42,717 bases of DNA from Heyndrickxia coagulans DSM 1 = ATCC 7050 (lineage in GTDB: Bacteria; Bacillota; Bacilli; Bacillales; Bacillaceae_C), in contig NZ_ALAS01000007.1 of assembly GCF_000290615.1 (NCBI RefSeq), positions 1 to 42,717 of the forward strand, read 5' to 3'. Positions 33,791 to 42,633 of this stretch are shown here, one piece after another. A model generated the notes under the pieces. That model searched no databases and was not told the DNA's origin. It saw only the letters and a program-made list of their open reading frames with translations. Position 1 is the stretch's first letter; each line of letters opens with the position of its first letter. Position numbers and translations under genes: made by a program.

Positions 33791-34294
33791 TCATGGATGA
33801 AGCAGTTTCTCCTTTTTGATCAGCTGCATCAAATCGATTTTCCGGTCGGCAGGCACTTGGCGGATTTCCAATTCGATGCCGAGTGCAGCCAGCTTCGCAA
33901 AGGCCTGGACATCATCCTCATTGACTGAAATAAAATTGGTGATCATCTTCTTGCCTTCCGTAAAACGCATGCCGCCGATATTGATCGATTTCAAACCAAC
34001 CCCTACCCGGACAACCTCCAGTACATCCTGCGGCGAAACAAACAGCAGCATCGCTTTCATTTCGTCAAACAGCCGGTTTTGGTAAATTTCAAGCAGTTTT
34101 TGCTTCGTGATGACATGTGATTTGATGCTCGGTGGTGTCGCTTGCCTCAACAAAAGCTTTCGAAGCTCGTCATTGGCGGCTTCATCATTGACCACTAAAA
34201 TCCGGTCAATCCCAACTGCCCTCGACCAAACTGTGGCAACCTGGCCATGAATCAAACGATCATCAATGCGTGCAAGCCGTATATCCAATGCCAT
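33791..34294 (-). CDS. Mannose-family PTS, stand-alone IIB component
   Basis: The 167-residue protein is a second IIB, like B. subtilis LevE, with phospho-His16 in DDRLIHGQVATVW and SINIGGMRF farther on. It is the first gene behind the sigma-54 promoter. AGGAGGTGG precedes ATG 34294. It shares layout with the IIB half of the fused protein but is clearly diverged from it, so it may carry phosphate to LevR rather than to sugar; that is inference. Confidence 0.93.
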   Translation of the reverse strand: MALDIRLARIDDRLIHGQVATVWSRAVGIDRILVVNDEAANDELRKLLLRQATPPSIKSHVITKQKLLEIYQNRLFDEMKAMLLFVSPQDVLEVVRVGVGLKSINIGGMRFTEGKKMITNFISVNEDDVQAFAKLAALGIELEIRQVPADRKIDLMQLIKKEKLLHP

Positions 34295-34347
34295 CCGACC
34301 ACCTCCTGCTAATCAATCGTAAAAAACTTGCCTTTCCGCCTTTTATA

Positions 34348-34365
34348 ATGCAAGATGTGTGCCAA
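34348..34365 (-). promoter_or_regulatory. Sigma-54 (SigL) -24/-12 promoter of the PTS operon
   Basis: On the minus strand TTGGCACACATCTTGCAT fits the consensus TTGGCAC-N5-TTGC(A/T) exactly. Transcription would start near 34336, about 42 nt before the first gene. The divergent class of activator needed (LevR with GAFTGA) is encoded next door. Confidence 0.92.
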
Positions 34366-34392
34366 CTTTTGAGTATCAAAAAACAGCCCTTG

Positions 34393-34450
34393 TTAAATAA
34401 GCGTTTTCAGTATCCCTTTTATGCTTATGATACACAAACCGTTTATTTAA
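34393..34450. promoter_or_regulatory. Probable LevR upstream activating site with CRE-like box
   Basis: Two nested inverted repeats share a centre: TTAAATAA (34393-34400) with TTATTTAA (34443-34450), and GTATC (34410-34414) with GATAC (34429-34433). They lie 30-85 bp above the -24 element, where an enhancer-binding activator would sit. On the minus strand 34396-34409 reads TGAAAACGCTTATT, which matches the CcpA CRE consensus except at its last two bases. Confidence 0.6.
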
Positions 34451-34587
34451 TACACATTGAAAAAGGGTTTTATTTTCCATTTCACTACTGTATTAAAAAG
34501 TTCTGCAATATCCGTATCATTTTGATACTTTTGGCCAGCATGTGCATTCTGTATCTGTGATATCCCTCCGTCTTTTTCCCCAGCATA

Positions 34588-34624
34588 AAAAAAGCCTGCA
34601 AATAGCGAAACTGCGATTTGCAGG
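34588..34624 (-). terminator. Terminator of levR
   Basis: On the minus strand CCTGCAAAT pairs with ATTTGCAGG around a 12-nt loop and is followed by CTTTTTTT. It insulates levR from the PTS operon. Confidence 0.85.
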
Positions 34625-34630
34625 TGAGAA

Positions 34631-37495
34631 TTACTGCACGGCTGCAGTTTGCTCGGCGGATAAATGGTCGATCATATCTGCAATATAATAGAGTTCATCA
34701 TCCGACAGCCTCAATTTCAGCTGGTCTTCAAAAATTTGCGCCGCCTTTTTATATTTTTCGATTTTAGCAGCTTTTTCCGGCGTGATGTCGTTTTTGTAAA
34801 TGAGGCCGGACTGGGTGACCATTCTTTCGAGCGCGCAACCGATATGAATATTCATATTGATTTTTGAAGCGTTGTTAAACGGCCTTTCCGCTATTTTTTC
34901 AAGGGAAGTGACAAACGCCGTAATCGCTGCGATCACTTTCTTTGGGTTTAAAAAGGTTAAAAATTCATTCAGGCTTTCTTCCGTCATTTCCCGCACCATT
35001 GCCGGAGACCTTGGCGGTTGTTCCAGCAGCTGGTGGTTTTGAATGAGATGGGTGACCTGCATTTCCCCGTCACCCATAAACAAAGCTTCAAGCGGAACAA
35101 ACGGGGCCTGGACTTTCGGATCGGCAATCCCGACAGCGAGCAAAATGTCATATTTCTGCATCAGCGTTTCTTTCTTTTCTTCTACTTCGTTGATCGGCAG
35201 CGGGATAACGGCAATATTGTTTTTGCCGATGTTTTTGAGCAGTCTTGTAATCAGCTGCTTTAATTTTTCCGCCGTCCCTTCCCCTGTTGAACAGACGGAA
35301 AGAATGGCCTGCGGTTTGACAGGCTTCCCTGTTTCCCGCGGTTTGCTTTCCATCTGGTAAGATCCGTAGCCGCGGAATTCCTTTAACGACTCATAAATAT
35401 CGTCGAGGTCCATCTCCATAATCGTCGCTTTGCGGATCGCTTCAATGACGAGCGCCGTTGTCACCATATCGATGGTCCGCGTTTTGATGCCCGTTTCCTG
35501 TGTAATAATATCGCCGAACCCGGTCAGCGAGCCCATATCGACAAGCAGCAGGACACCTTTTCCCATATCAATTTCTTTTACCCGCCTCTTCATTTCCTCC
35601 AAAACATATTTCGGGTCCATATCGAGCGGCATATCGATGCAGTCCACATTCGATTCGCCCAGGAGGCTTTTCACAACACTTACCATGCTGCTTGCCGTGC
35701 TGAACCCGTGTGCGGCAACAAGGATCGCCACCTGCTCGGCCTTTTGTTCGTCTAGGAGGGATGTGAGTAGAATCGTTAAATACATGGCTTCTTTTACCGG
35801 CACATGCACGCGGTATTTTTCCCCGATCATTTTGCAGATGTCAAGTGACAGCTGATACTCCTGCGGCCGGTCATTGATGACATTTTCGATATTCGTATAA
35901 TTGGCTACCTGCTGGTTTTTTACCCGCTTCAGGAAGGAAGTCAAATGCAGGCTGAATGCCAGCAAAAAACGTTCATTTACTTTGCACTTCAGCCGCTTTT
36001 CCACGATATCCTGCACTTCTTCGCTGAAATTAAGGATATCTTCACTGACAATTTTTAAGATTTTCTCACGGTTCAGCGCATAGCTTGAAAACTTATTGTA
36101 AAACTTGTTTAAATGGATATCGATATCCAGCTTCAGAAACCGGTTAATGTCTTCATCCGACACGTCCTGTTCCATCATAAAACTGACTTTGTCCTCGATG
36201 ATGTTGTACAGGTTAAAATCCGGTTCGTATGGGTCTTCTTCAAAGAGCGCCTTGTTTTCCCCTTCCGGATAAACCGTCAAATATGAATCAATTAAATCAG
36301 AAAGCTCCTGGATTTCCTGGCGTTTTCTACTAAAATAGAAGAAACCGTTTTTCAGTTCGGAAGGCAGATCTTTAAAGTGGATGGTGATGACATCATCGCG
36401 CAGGCAGTGCAGAAAACCGTTGGCGCAGACAAGCTGTATGTTGGATTTCAACTGCCCGACGTTGCCGTATGACGTATTGCCAATTAATGCCTTCATCGAT
36501 TCCGCATCAATTTTAATCGGTTTTTGGACGCGGTTTGCTTCAATGGCAAGCAGAAATTTCAAAATCTCAATCTTGTCAATTGCCGGTCGTTCTTCAAAAG
36601 ACGGAATCCGGATCAGAATCGGAATACGGCGGACAAACGTTTTCAGCAAAGAAGATTCCGGGTCTTCCGTTGTCGCCCCGACGATCAGGACATTGGCGTT
36701 GCGATTCCGTTCGGTTTCCCCGAGCTTTGCATACGTCCCCGTATCCATAAAGTAAAAGAGCATTTCCTGGCCTTCAGGCGGGAGCCGGTGGATTTCATCG
36801 AGAAACAGCATGCCGCCGTCCGCTTTGGAAACAAGGCCGTCTTTTTCGCTGTCCGCGCCCGTAAAGGCGCCTTTGATATGCCCGAAAATGTGGGAAATGA
36901 GCAGCTGCGGGTTATTTGCATAGTCCGCGCAGTTAAAGACAATAAACTGGGCGTCTTCGTCCATAAACGGTGCTGCCAGTTTAGCATAATTGAACATCAA
37001 ATTGGCAAACAGCGTTTTCCCGACACCGGTCTGGCCGACAATGAGCGTATGAAGGCCATGCGGGGGATAGAGGACGGCCGCCTTTGCCTGTTCGACCTGC
37101 ACTTTCAGGCTTGTTTTCGAACCGATCAGGTCATCAAAGGGATTCGTTTCCCAAGCGGTATCATGATTCGCAGACGGGCCGTTGCCCGGATCCGGGGATT
37201 GCCCGCCCGTCACTTCAAGTATATTTTCATATTCATATTGATCTTCCGGCAATTTCGTTCCCAGAAGGTCTTCCATGATTTGTTTGACCAAGTAATGAAC
37301 CGGGCGGCCTTTTATTTTGATAATCCGTTTCTGCCGCAGCAGCTTGTTCAGCTCGGCACTGACATTGTTTCTTAAAATGCCAAGGTCTTTTGCGATATCC
37401 GAAGCCGTAAATCCTTCTATACGGATCCATTCATCAAGCGTTTTGCCTTGCGACTGTTCAACAAGATACGCGTAAATGCGGTCAATGCGTTTCAA
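34631..37495 (-). CDS. levR: Sigma-54-dependent PTS-regulated activator LevR
   Basis: The 954-residue regulator has an N-terminal winged helix (about 1-70) and an AAA+ domain (about 120-365) with Walker A GQTGVGKT (154-161), GAFTGA (209-214) and Walker B LFLDEIH. Then come PRD1 (about 455-560, His461 and His517), an EIIA-Man-like domain (His596 in VAAHGF), an EIIB-Gat-like domain (Cys735 in LSVCSTGEGT) and PRD2 (about 850-945, His884 and His944). It should drive the PTS operon from the sigma-54 promoter, with phosphorylation of the PRDs reporting sugar and carbon status. The start is TTG 37495 behind GGGGTGG. All key residues are intact. Confidence 0.95.
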   Translation of the reverse strand: MKRIDRIYAYLVEQSQGKTLDEWIRIEGFTASDIAKDLGILRNNVSAELNKLLRQKRIIKIKGRPVHYLVKQIMEDLLGTKLPEDQYEYENILEVTGGQSPDPGNGPSANHDTAWETNPFDDLIGSKTSLKVQVEQAKAAVLYPPHGLHTLIVGQTGVGKTLFANLMFNYAKLAAPFMDEDAQFIVFNCADYANNPQLLISHIFGHIKGAFTGADSEKDGLVSKADGGMLFLDEIHRLPPEGQEMLFYFMDTGTYAKLGETERNRNANVLIVGATTEDPESSLLKTFVRRIPILIRIPSFEERPAIDKIEILKFLLAIEANRVQKPIKIDAESMKALIGNTSYGNVGQLKSNIQLVCANGFLHCLRDDVITIHFKDLPSELKNGFFYFSRKRQEIQELSDLIDSYLTVYPEGENKALFEEDPYEPDFNLYNIIEDKVSFMMEQDVSDEDINRFLKLDIDIHLNKFYNKFSSYALNREKILKIVSEDILNFSEEVQDIVEKRLKCKVNERFLLAFSLHLTSFLKRVKNQQVANYTNIENVINDRPQEYQLSLDICKMIGEKYRVHVPVKEAMYLTILLTSLLDEQKAEQVAILVAAHGFSTASSMVSVVKSLLGESNVDCIDMPLDMDPKYVLEEMKRRVKEIDMGKGVLLLVDMGSLTGFGDIITQETGIKTRTIDMVTTALVIEAIRKATIMEMDLDDIYESLKEFRGYGSYQMESKPRETGKPVKPQAILSVCSTGEGTAEKLKQLITRLLKNIGKNNIAVIPLPINEVEEKKETLMQKYDILLAVGIADPKVQAPFVPLEALFMGDGEMQVTHLIQNHQLLEQPPRSPAMVREMTEESLNEFLTFLNPKKVIAAITAFVTSLEKIAERPFNNASKINMNIHIGCALERMVTQSGLIYKNDITPEKAAKIEKYKKAAQIFEDQLKLRLSDDELYYIADMIDHLSAEQTAAVQ

Positions 37496-37578
37496 ATTGC
37501 CACCCCATTTCTAAGTATAAACTGTATCTTAATAGTATCACGAATGTATCATACATAATAGCAGGAATATTTGCGAAC

Positions 37579-37641
37579 ATGTGTCAAGTTTTTGCCGGAA
37601 GGGGGCTTATTTTTAATACACTTCAGGCTCCGCGGTGCTTC
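37579..37641. repeat. Dispersed repeat, copy A
   Basis: ATGTGTCAAGTTTTT at 37579-37593 is identical to 42634-42648. In both places it is followed some 25-45 nt later by a related string: TACACTTCAGGCTCCGCGG..TGCTTC here and TACACTTTCGGCTACCGTGC at the other copy. No ORF is seen in 37496-37950. Confidence 0.5.
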
Positions 37642-37662
37642 CGGGAAAACAGGGCAGGAAAA

Positions 37663-37687
37663 AACAGCGCCGCATATGGGCGCTGTT
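37663..37687 (-). terminator. Terminator-like hairpin downstream of the dynamin-like gene
   Basis: AACAGCGCC pairs perfectly with GGCGCTGTT around a 7-nt loop; on the minus strand TTTTTTCC follows. It lies about 260 nt below the stop of the dynamin-like gene and may end its transcript. Confidence 0.7.
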
Positions 37688-37834
37688 CATCCAACAATTT
37701 CCGGCCGTTTCAAGCCGTTTCCATCCTTCTGCTTTCCGCAACATCCGGCCGGTTAATTTTTTTGTTCCGGAACCGGTCCATGCATGTATTTCCGGCGGAA
37801 TCCAGGCGGTTCATTTATGATCTTATATTATTGA

Positions 37835-37897
37835 GGGCTTGCTAAATCAGCACTCGGACCCCATTTTCAGCACTTTAGCCATGCGTTCAGCAAGCCC
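37835..37897. repeat. 63-bp inverted-repeat (MITE-like) element
   Basis: GGGCTTGCT (37835-37843) and AGCAAGCCC (37889-37897) are perfect inverted ends, with a weaker match continuing inward. Inside, TCAGCACT occurs twice. The right end CGTTCAGCAAGCCC also occurs at 72-85. It has no coding capacity and may be a short relic of an insertion sequence. Confidence 0.5.
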
Positions 37898-37950
37898 CGT
37901 TTACCCCTTAAGTCTTGTACCTGCCCCGTCCCACCCGCCTTGCGAAAAGC

Positions 37951-40674
37951 TTACACTTTCCCGCCTGTTTTCTGCCCGAGTTGCATCCATTCAAACTGGC
38001 GGAGTTTCAGCTCGAACAATTTCAGCGGATCCTGATACACTTCCGGATTTTCTTTCATATTCTCCAGCATCTCTTTTGTTTCGGCAATGGCCGCCTCTGT
38101 TTCCGCAATGGTTTCGCGGAGAACTGTTTCCGGATTTTTAAAGAACAGGCGGACATCGCGCTCAAGCCCTTGTTCAAACAGCTCGAATTGCAGCATCACT
38201 TTATTCGTGACAAGGTTTGCAATTTCCGTATAATCTTCGCTTTCGATAAATTTTTTATAGCGGTTATACAGCATCGTTTTGTTTTGCGAAAGCACGCCAA
38301 ACAATTTGCCCGCGCTCTTTAACAGGACCTGCTGCGGCGTATGGCGCAACAATATATTGACCGGTTCAAAAGGAATTCCGTTTGCCATCCGGTCCGCATC
38401 ACGCCGCCAGTCCTCCATAATTTTAAAATCACAGGCAAGCACAAGAATCTCTTCCCCGTACAACTTATTAAACCCTTCCGCCATTTCATCAAGATAATCC
38501 TGGCTTTGCTGCAATTCCCCTTCTGACGCTTCTATCCACTCCGCCACCAGTTCCTCGTATTTCGGGGAAATGGTCGTCTGCAAAAAGTGCCGGATCCGTT
38601 TGTTCATTTCTTCATTCAATTCAAGATGAATTTTCCGGAAATCACTGTCCGGCTTAATAAAATCGGCGCTTTTCCGTAAAATTTCCGGAATCCGGTTTTG
38701 CAGTTCATCGCGGATTTTCTGGGTCATACTGTGGTAGGACGAGCGGACCAGTTCGGTTTGTTCATGGATGACATCCTGAAGCTGGTTTGCCGCCCCGTTT
38801 AATTTTGCGTACAGATCTTCATGCCGGTTGATTGACTCTGCCAGATGCTGTTCATTTTGCAGCCTTTGTTTCAGCAAATCGGCAATCGATTCCCGGATGC
38901 AGTGCGAAAGTTTGTCAATCCGGCTTTCTTCCAGGTTTTCCGGCTTGAAATTTTGCCGGAAAAAGCGGGCAAGATCCAGCCCTGCTTCCCGGGATGCATA
39001 ATTGGACGTATAAGGGTGCAAGTTTGCCTGCGGAAAAATTGTTTTTACCTTTTGTACTGTTTCTTCCACTAAATCTGCCGCTTCCTGCTTGCTGTATATC
39101 ATATCCATTTTGGACAGCAAGAAGTGAATCGCAAGCCCGGGCACTTGTTCCTTCATTTTCAACAGCATATCCGCTTCTTTGTCTGTAAGGGGATCATTTG
39201 CATTTAAAACGAATAAAACGCCGTCAACAAAACGCAAATACTCGTATGCTTTTCCCCGCCCCGGCCCGTTCAGCCCGGGTGTATCGATGAAAATAAGCGC
39301 ATTTTCTTCCAGGAACCGGCTCGGGCCCCGCCATTCAAGCATGTCCCCGGGCTCCGGCGCCGCATTGTCCTCTTCCGTTACAGGCGAAATGCCTTTGTCC
39401 GAGATCACAGAAAGTGCATGTTCATCATCATGGCGCACCGCCATCACAAACTGTGTCGGCCGTTCGGGCAGCGGGTCGGCCAACACCGACTGGATAAAGG
39501 CCGTCTTGCCGCTGCCGTTCATGCCGGCAACGAGAATATGCTGGACATCAAAGTCAATCAGCTCCCTCGCCATCCATTTCAAACGGGTGCTGACAGATAG
39601 CCCGTTCCTTTTTGCCCATTGCATAATGGAATCAAAGAGCCGGAGCGCATATTCAAGCTGGTCCAATGTTTGCTCCGCATGATGCAAAATCGTTTCCGCA
39701 TCGGCAATTTGCTGCGGCCCGATGCTGCCCGGAAAAAGATCGCCCCATGCGAGAACCGCAGTGGATGCTTGAAGGGCGTGCGCCTGGTCCGTGATCCGCA
39801 GCCAGTTCGTTAAAATGCCCGGCATCACCGGTGCCAGTTGTTTTAACAGATAGTTACCGCTGATTAAAGAAAGATAGGTTTCCCCGTAAATGGCAGACAG
39901 CTCGTGCCACGTTTCAAGCGAATGGAGTTCAAGTCCGGCAAAAAGGCCGTTAAATTCGCGGAGCCAGCCAAGATACACGTCCTCCGTTTCGTAAGACCGC
40001 CAAAACGCAACCGCCAGTTGTTCAAACTGAATTTGATCCACCTTGTATAAAACGGACAGCGCCGTCCGGAAATAATCCGGCGCAATCGTTTTGGTATGCC
40101 CATTTTCAATATACGACTTTAAATTTTGAAACCAGAACAGCGATTCAGTACGGATGGCTTCATTGACAGCCAGTTCAACCGCATTCATCCAGTCTTCGTT
40201 TTTTTCAAAGTAGGCACGGGCGATTTTCGTCACATTCGGATAGTCCGGGTTCATGGCGACCGCTTGTTTGATCGTCTGGACAGCCTGTTCATGCTTTTGC
40301 TCCTCTATATAAAGCGAGATAAGCTGAAGCGCAATCTCCGTCTTTAATACCATGGAGTCTGTCTGGACCGACTTGTAAATTTCTTCGGCCATGCTGGTGA
40401 GGCCGAGTTCAAAATAAGCATCCCCCATGTTTTTTTGCGCCCACGGTTCAAAGTCGTTATGTATGCTTTCCCATTTAAAAACGGCCGCTTCGTAATCTTT
40501 ATAATGAAAATAAATTTCCCCTTGTGCAAAGCGGATATAGGAAAGATCGGCATTTTCAAGGGCGTTTTCTTTTTCGAACGCTTCCCCGAGCACTTCAAGC
40601 GGATGGCGCTCTTCCCCTTCTTTGATAAACGTTTCATAATAAGATTTTTGGACAAACTGGTCTTCCGGCTTCAT
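37951..40674 (-). CDS. TPR-repeat dynamin-like GTPase
   Basis: The 907-residue protein has helical TPR-like repeats at about residues 45-170, a helical middle, and then a dynamin-family GTPase domain. G1 is GMNGSGKT (384-391), G3 is DTPG (464-467) and G4 is LSKMD (520-524). The C-terminal 300 residues are long charged helices, as in the stalk of bacterial dynamin-like proteins. No membrane segment is obvious. The family usually remodels membranes. The N-terminal TPR module is not in classic DynA or BDLP and may recruit a partner. GAGGAGG precedes ATG 40674. The gene stands alone. Confidence 0.82.
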   Translation of the reverse strand: MKPEDQFVQKSYYETFIKEGEERHPLEVLGEAFEKENALENADLSYIRFAQGEIYFHYKDYEAAVFKWESIHNDFEPWAQKNMGDAYFELGLTSMAEEIYKSVQTDSMVLKTEIALQLISLYIEEQKHEQAVQTIKQAVAMNPDYPNVTKIARAYFEKNEDWMNAVELAVNEAIRTESLFWFQNLKSYIENGHTKTIAPDYFRTALSVLYKVDQIQFEQLAVAFWRSYETEDVYLGWLREFNGLFAGLELHSLETWHELSAIYGETYLSLISGNYLLKQLAPVMPGILTNWLRITDQAHALQASTAVLAWGDLFPGSIGPQQIADAETILHHAEQTLDQLEYALRLFDSIMQWAKRNGLSVSTRLKWMARELIDFDVQHILVAGMNGSGKTAFIQSVLADPLPERPTQFVMAVRHDDEHALSVISDKGISPVTEEDNAAPEPGDMLEWRGPSRFLEENALIFIDTPGLNGPGRGKAYEYLRFVDGVLFVLNANDPLTDKEADMLLKMKEQVPGLAIHFLLSKMDMIYSKQEAADLVEETVQKVKTIFPQANLHPYTSNYASREAGLDLARFFRQNFKPENLEESRIDKLSHCIRESIADLLKQRLQNEQHLAESINRHEDLYAKLNGAANQLQDVIHEQTELVRSSYHSMTQKIRDELQNRIPEILRKSADFIKPDSDFRKIHLELNEEMNKRIRHFLQTTISPKYEELVAEWIEASEGELQQSQDYLDEMAEGFNKLYGEEILVLACDFKIMEDWRRDADRMANGIPFEPVNILLRHTPQQVLLKSAGKLFGVLSQNKTMLYNRYKKFIESEDYTEIANLVTNKVMLQFELFEQGLERDVRLFFKNPETVLRETIAETEAAIAETKEMLENMKENPEVYQDPLKLFELKLRQFEWMQLGQKTGGKV

Positions 40675-40942
40675 GATTTTCCTCCTCACACGGCCTTTTA
40701 TATCTCTATCATATGGCATCCGGGATGCAGCGATGTGTAGAATTTTGTCGATTACTTTATTTTATCAAAACATCTCCGGCAAAAAGTTTCAGTTCGCTTT
40801 CAATTTTGATACAAAAATGAAACATTTGCCATATTTTCGTTTGCATGCCGGCAATTTTGAACATGCTTACCATTTATCACGCCGTTTCCGCTCATGGCAT
40901 CATACCCGGAAAAGCGCCGGAATGAACGGGAAACGTTTTCTA

Positions 40943-40951
40943 TGTTATAAT
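40943..40951 (+). promoter_or_regulatory. Extended -10 promoter of the lactonase gene
   Basis: TGTTATAAT is an extended -10 (TG-n-TATAAT), 33 nt before the start codon. No good -35 is seen. Just upstream, GGGAAACGTTTTC (about 40929-40941) has a CRE-like centre but misses several consensus bases. The rest of 40675-40928 is AT-rich with no gene. Confidence 0.5.
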
Positions 40952-40983
40952 ATTCACATTACAGATTGGAAGGAGCATCAGCG

Positions 40984-42036
40984 ATGGGAAAGACAAAATG
41001 GACAGGGTATGCCGGCACCTATACAAAAGGCGCCAGCGAAGGGATTTACACCTTTACCCTTGATACAGAAAAAAAGCAAATTGAAGATGTGAAGGTTGCC
41101 GCCAGACTGGGCAATCCGACTTATCTTAATATCACGGCAGACAACCGCAATCTGTATGCCGTTGTCAAAGAAGGCAGCCAGGGCGGGGTTGCGGCTTTTT
41201 CAATTGATGCGGAAACCGGTGCTCTAACAGAGTTGAACCGCCAGTTATCCGACGGCGCCTCCCCGTGCCATGTCAGCGTGGATTCAGCCAAGAAAACGGT
41301 CGTCTCCGCCAACTACCATAACGGGACGGTCAGCGCCTATCTGACAAACAAAGACGGCAGCCTGCAGCCGGCAGTAAGTGTTATCGAACATACCGGATCC
41401 GGCCCGAACCCTGAACGCCAGGAAAAACCGCACGTCCATTTCGCAGGCTTTACCCCGGATAAAAAATATGTCGTCGCGGTGGACCTCGGCAATGATACGA
41501 TTACAACATACGCGCATGATGGCGGCAAATTAACGGAAAAAGCCGTCCTTTCCGTCCGCCCGGGAAGCGGCCCGCGCCATCTTGCCTTTCATCCGGGCCG
41601 GAAATTGGCCTACTGCATGACAGAATTGAGCAATGAAGTGATTGTGCTCGAATTTGACGAAGCTTCCGGCACGTTTAAAGATGTCCAGTATATCAAAACG
41701 ATTCCGGAAGATTTTACGGAAAACAGCCAGGGAAGCGCAATCCATCTCTCTTCCGACGGCCGTTTTGTTTATGCCGGAAACCGCGGCCATGACAGCATTG
41801 CCGTGTTTGCAGCCGGCCCGGACGGCAAACTGTCCCTTGTTGAATACACTTCAACCGAAGGAAGCTGGCCGCGCGACTTTGTGCTTGACCCGACCGAAAA
41901 ATTTGTCGTTGCCGCAAACCAAGAATCGGGCACGCTCGTTTTATACGCCCGCGATCCGGAAACCGGGATCCTCACTTTGCTGCAAAAAGACGTCCCGGTT
42001 CCGGAAGCGGTTTGTGTAAAATTTTTGCACGGGTAA
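40984..42036 (+). CDS. pgl: Lactonase-family beta-propeller, 6-phosphogluconolactonase type (YkgB-like)
   Basis: The 350-residue protein has repeated propeller blades (SPCHVSVD, HVHFAGFTPDKKYVVAVDLG, GPRHLAFHPGRKLAYCMTE, SAIHLSSDGRFVYAGNRGHDSI) and fits the seven-bladed lactonase family, including PgI-type E. coli YbhE and B. subtilis YkgB. It probably hydrolyses 6-phosphogluconolactone in the pentose-phosphate route; the substrate is inferred from the family. AAGGAG lies 8 nt before ATG 40984. There is no signal peptide. Confidence 0.88.
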   Translation: MGKTKWTGYAGTYTKGASEGIYTFTLDTEKKQIEDVKVAARLGNPTYLNITADNRNLYAVVKEGSQGGVAAFSIDAETGALTELNRQLSDGASPCHVSVDSAKKTVVSANYHNGTVSAYLTNKDGSLQPAVSVIEHTGSGPNPERQEKPHVHFAGFTPDKKYVVAVDLGNDTITTYAHDGGKLTEKAVLSVRPGSGPRHLAFHPGRKLAYCMTELSNEVIVLEFDEASGTFKDVQYIKTIPEDFTENSQGSAIHLSSDGRFVYAGNRGHDSIAVFAAGPDGKLSLVEYTSTEGSWPRDFVLDPTEKFVVAANQESGTLVLYARDPETGILTLLQKDVPVPEAVCVKFLHG

Positions 42037-42050
42037 AATTTTAGCGATTC

Positions 42051-42076
42051 AAAAGGCGGGTCCCGGTCCGCTTTTT
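42051..42076 (+). terminator. Probable terminator of the lactonase gene
   Basis: AAAGGCGG pairs with CCGCTTT (one bulge) around GTCCCGGT, followed by a T run. Confidence 0.6.
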
Positions 42077-42181
42077 GCTTTTTCCGGGGAAATTCTCATC
42101 ATTTTATCATTTTCATTTCACAAGTTTTTCTTTTTCATGTTTTACATTTAGGACAGCGGCAAGGAATTGCAGCAAACCATA

Positions 42182-42213
42182 TTTGGCCGGGCTTCCCCCA
42201 GAGCCTGGCCAAA
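42182..42213. repeat. Hairpin between pgl and yqgV
   Basis: TTTGGCCGGGCT pairs with AGCCTGGCCAAA (one mismatch) around an 8-nt loop. It has no T tract on either strand, so its role is unclear. Confidence 0.5.
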
Positions 42214-42227
42214 CCTCCTTTTATCAT

Positions 42228-42249
42228 ACCGGCCTTGTGCCGGTTTTTT
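42228..42249 (+). terminator. Terminator-like hairpin next to yqgV
   Basis: ACCGGC pairs perfectly with GCCGGT around CTTGT and is followed by TTTTT on the plus strand. It reaches the yqgV stop codon and would stop plus-strand read-through into that gene. Confidence 0.7.
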
Positions 42250-42556
42250 ATTGGCCGAGTTTTTCGGCGACGGAGGCCAGTTTTCCTTCCATCGTGAGCT
42301 GTTTGTCCCTGCGGTCGTCGATGCGGATATTCGTTTCAACACGCTTTACGCCATTTGAAAAAGGGATTTCATGCAGTTTTTCAATGATTTCAAACAGGTC
42401 ATGGATGTCCCCTTCTATTAAAGTGCTCATCGGGGTCAGCTTGATTTTCACCCTTCCCTGTTCTTTTCCCAGCGCCTTCTCAATCTCCGCCACATATTTG
42501 CTGATGCTTGTTGAATCCGTTCCGACCGGAAATATGGTAATATCGGCAATCGCCAA
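42248..42556 (-). CDS. yqgV: MTH1187-family (DUF77) thiamine-binding protein YqgV
   Basis: The 102-residue protein belongs to the same small ferredoxin-like family as the gene at 23623-23946, with TPMSTLIEGDIHDLFEIIEKLHE and VETNIRIDDRRDK. It resembles B. subtilis YqgV and probably binds thiamine; its role is not known. The start is a TTG at 42556, 6 nt after AGGAGGGG. It has no riboswitch and no transporter beside it. Confidence 0.85.
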   Translation of the reverse strand: MAIADITIFPVGTDSTSISKYVAEIEKALGKEQGRVKIKLTPMSTLIEGDIHDLFEIIEKLHEIPFSNGVKRVETNIRIDDRRDKQLTMEGKLASVAEKLGQ

Positions 42557-42633
42557 TGCAATCCCCTCCTAATATTCTTCTTTCTTATTATAATCCAACT
42601 TTATTTTTCATGTCTTCCTTCTCATTTTTCTGT

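Noticed and set aside
36524-37375. Plus-strand ORF (283 codons) opposite levR
   Set aside because: It is antisense to the LevR AAA+ domain, whose motifs are intact; composition alone explains the open frame.
40929-40941. CRE site before the lactonase gene
   Set aside because: Only the centre AAACGTTT fits; three consensus positions fail, so it was noted but not called as a site.
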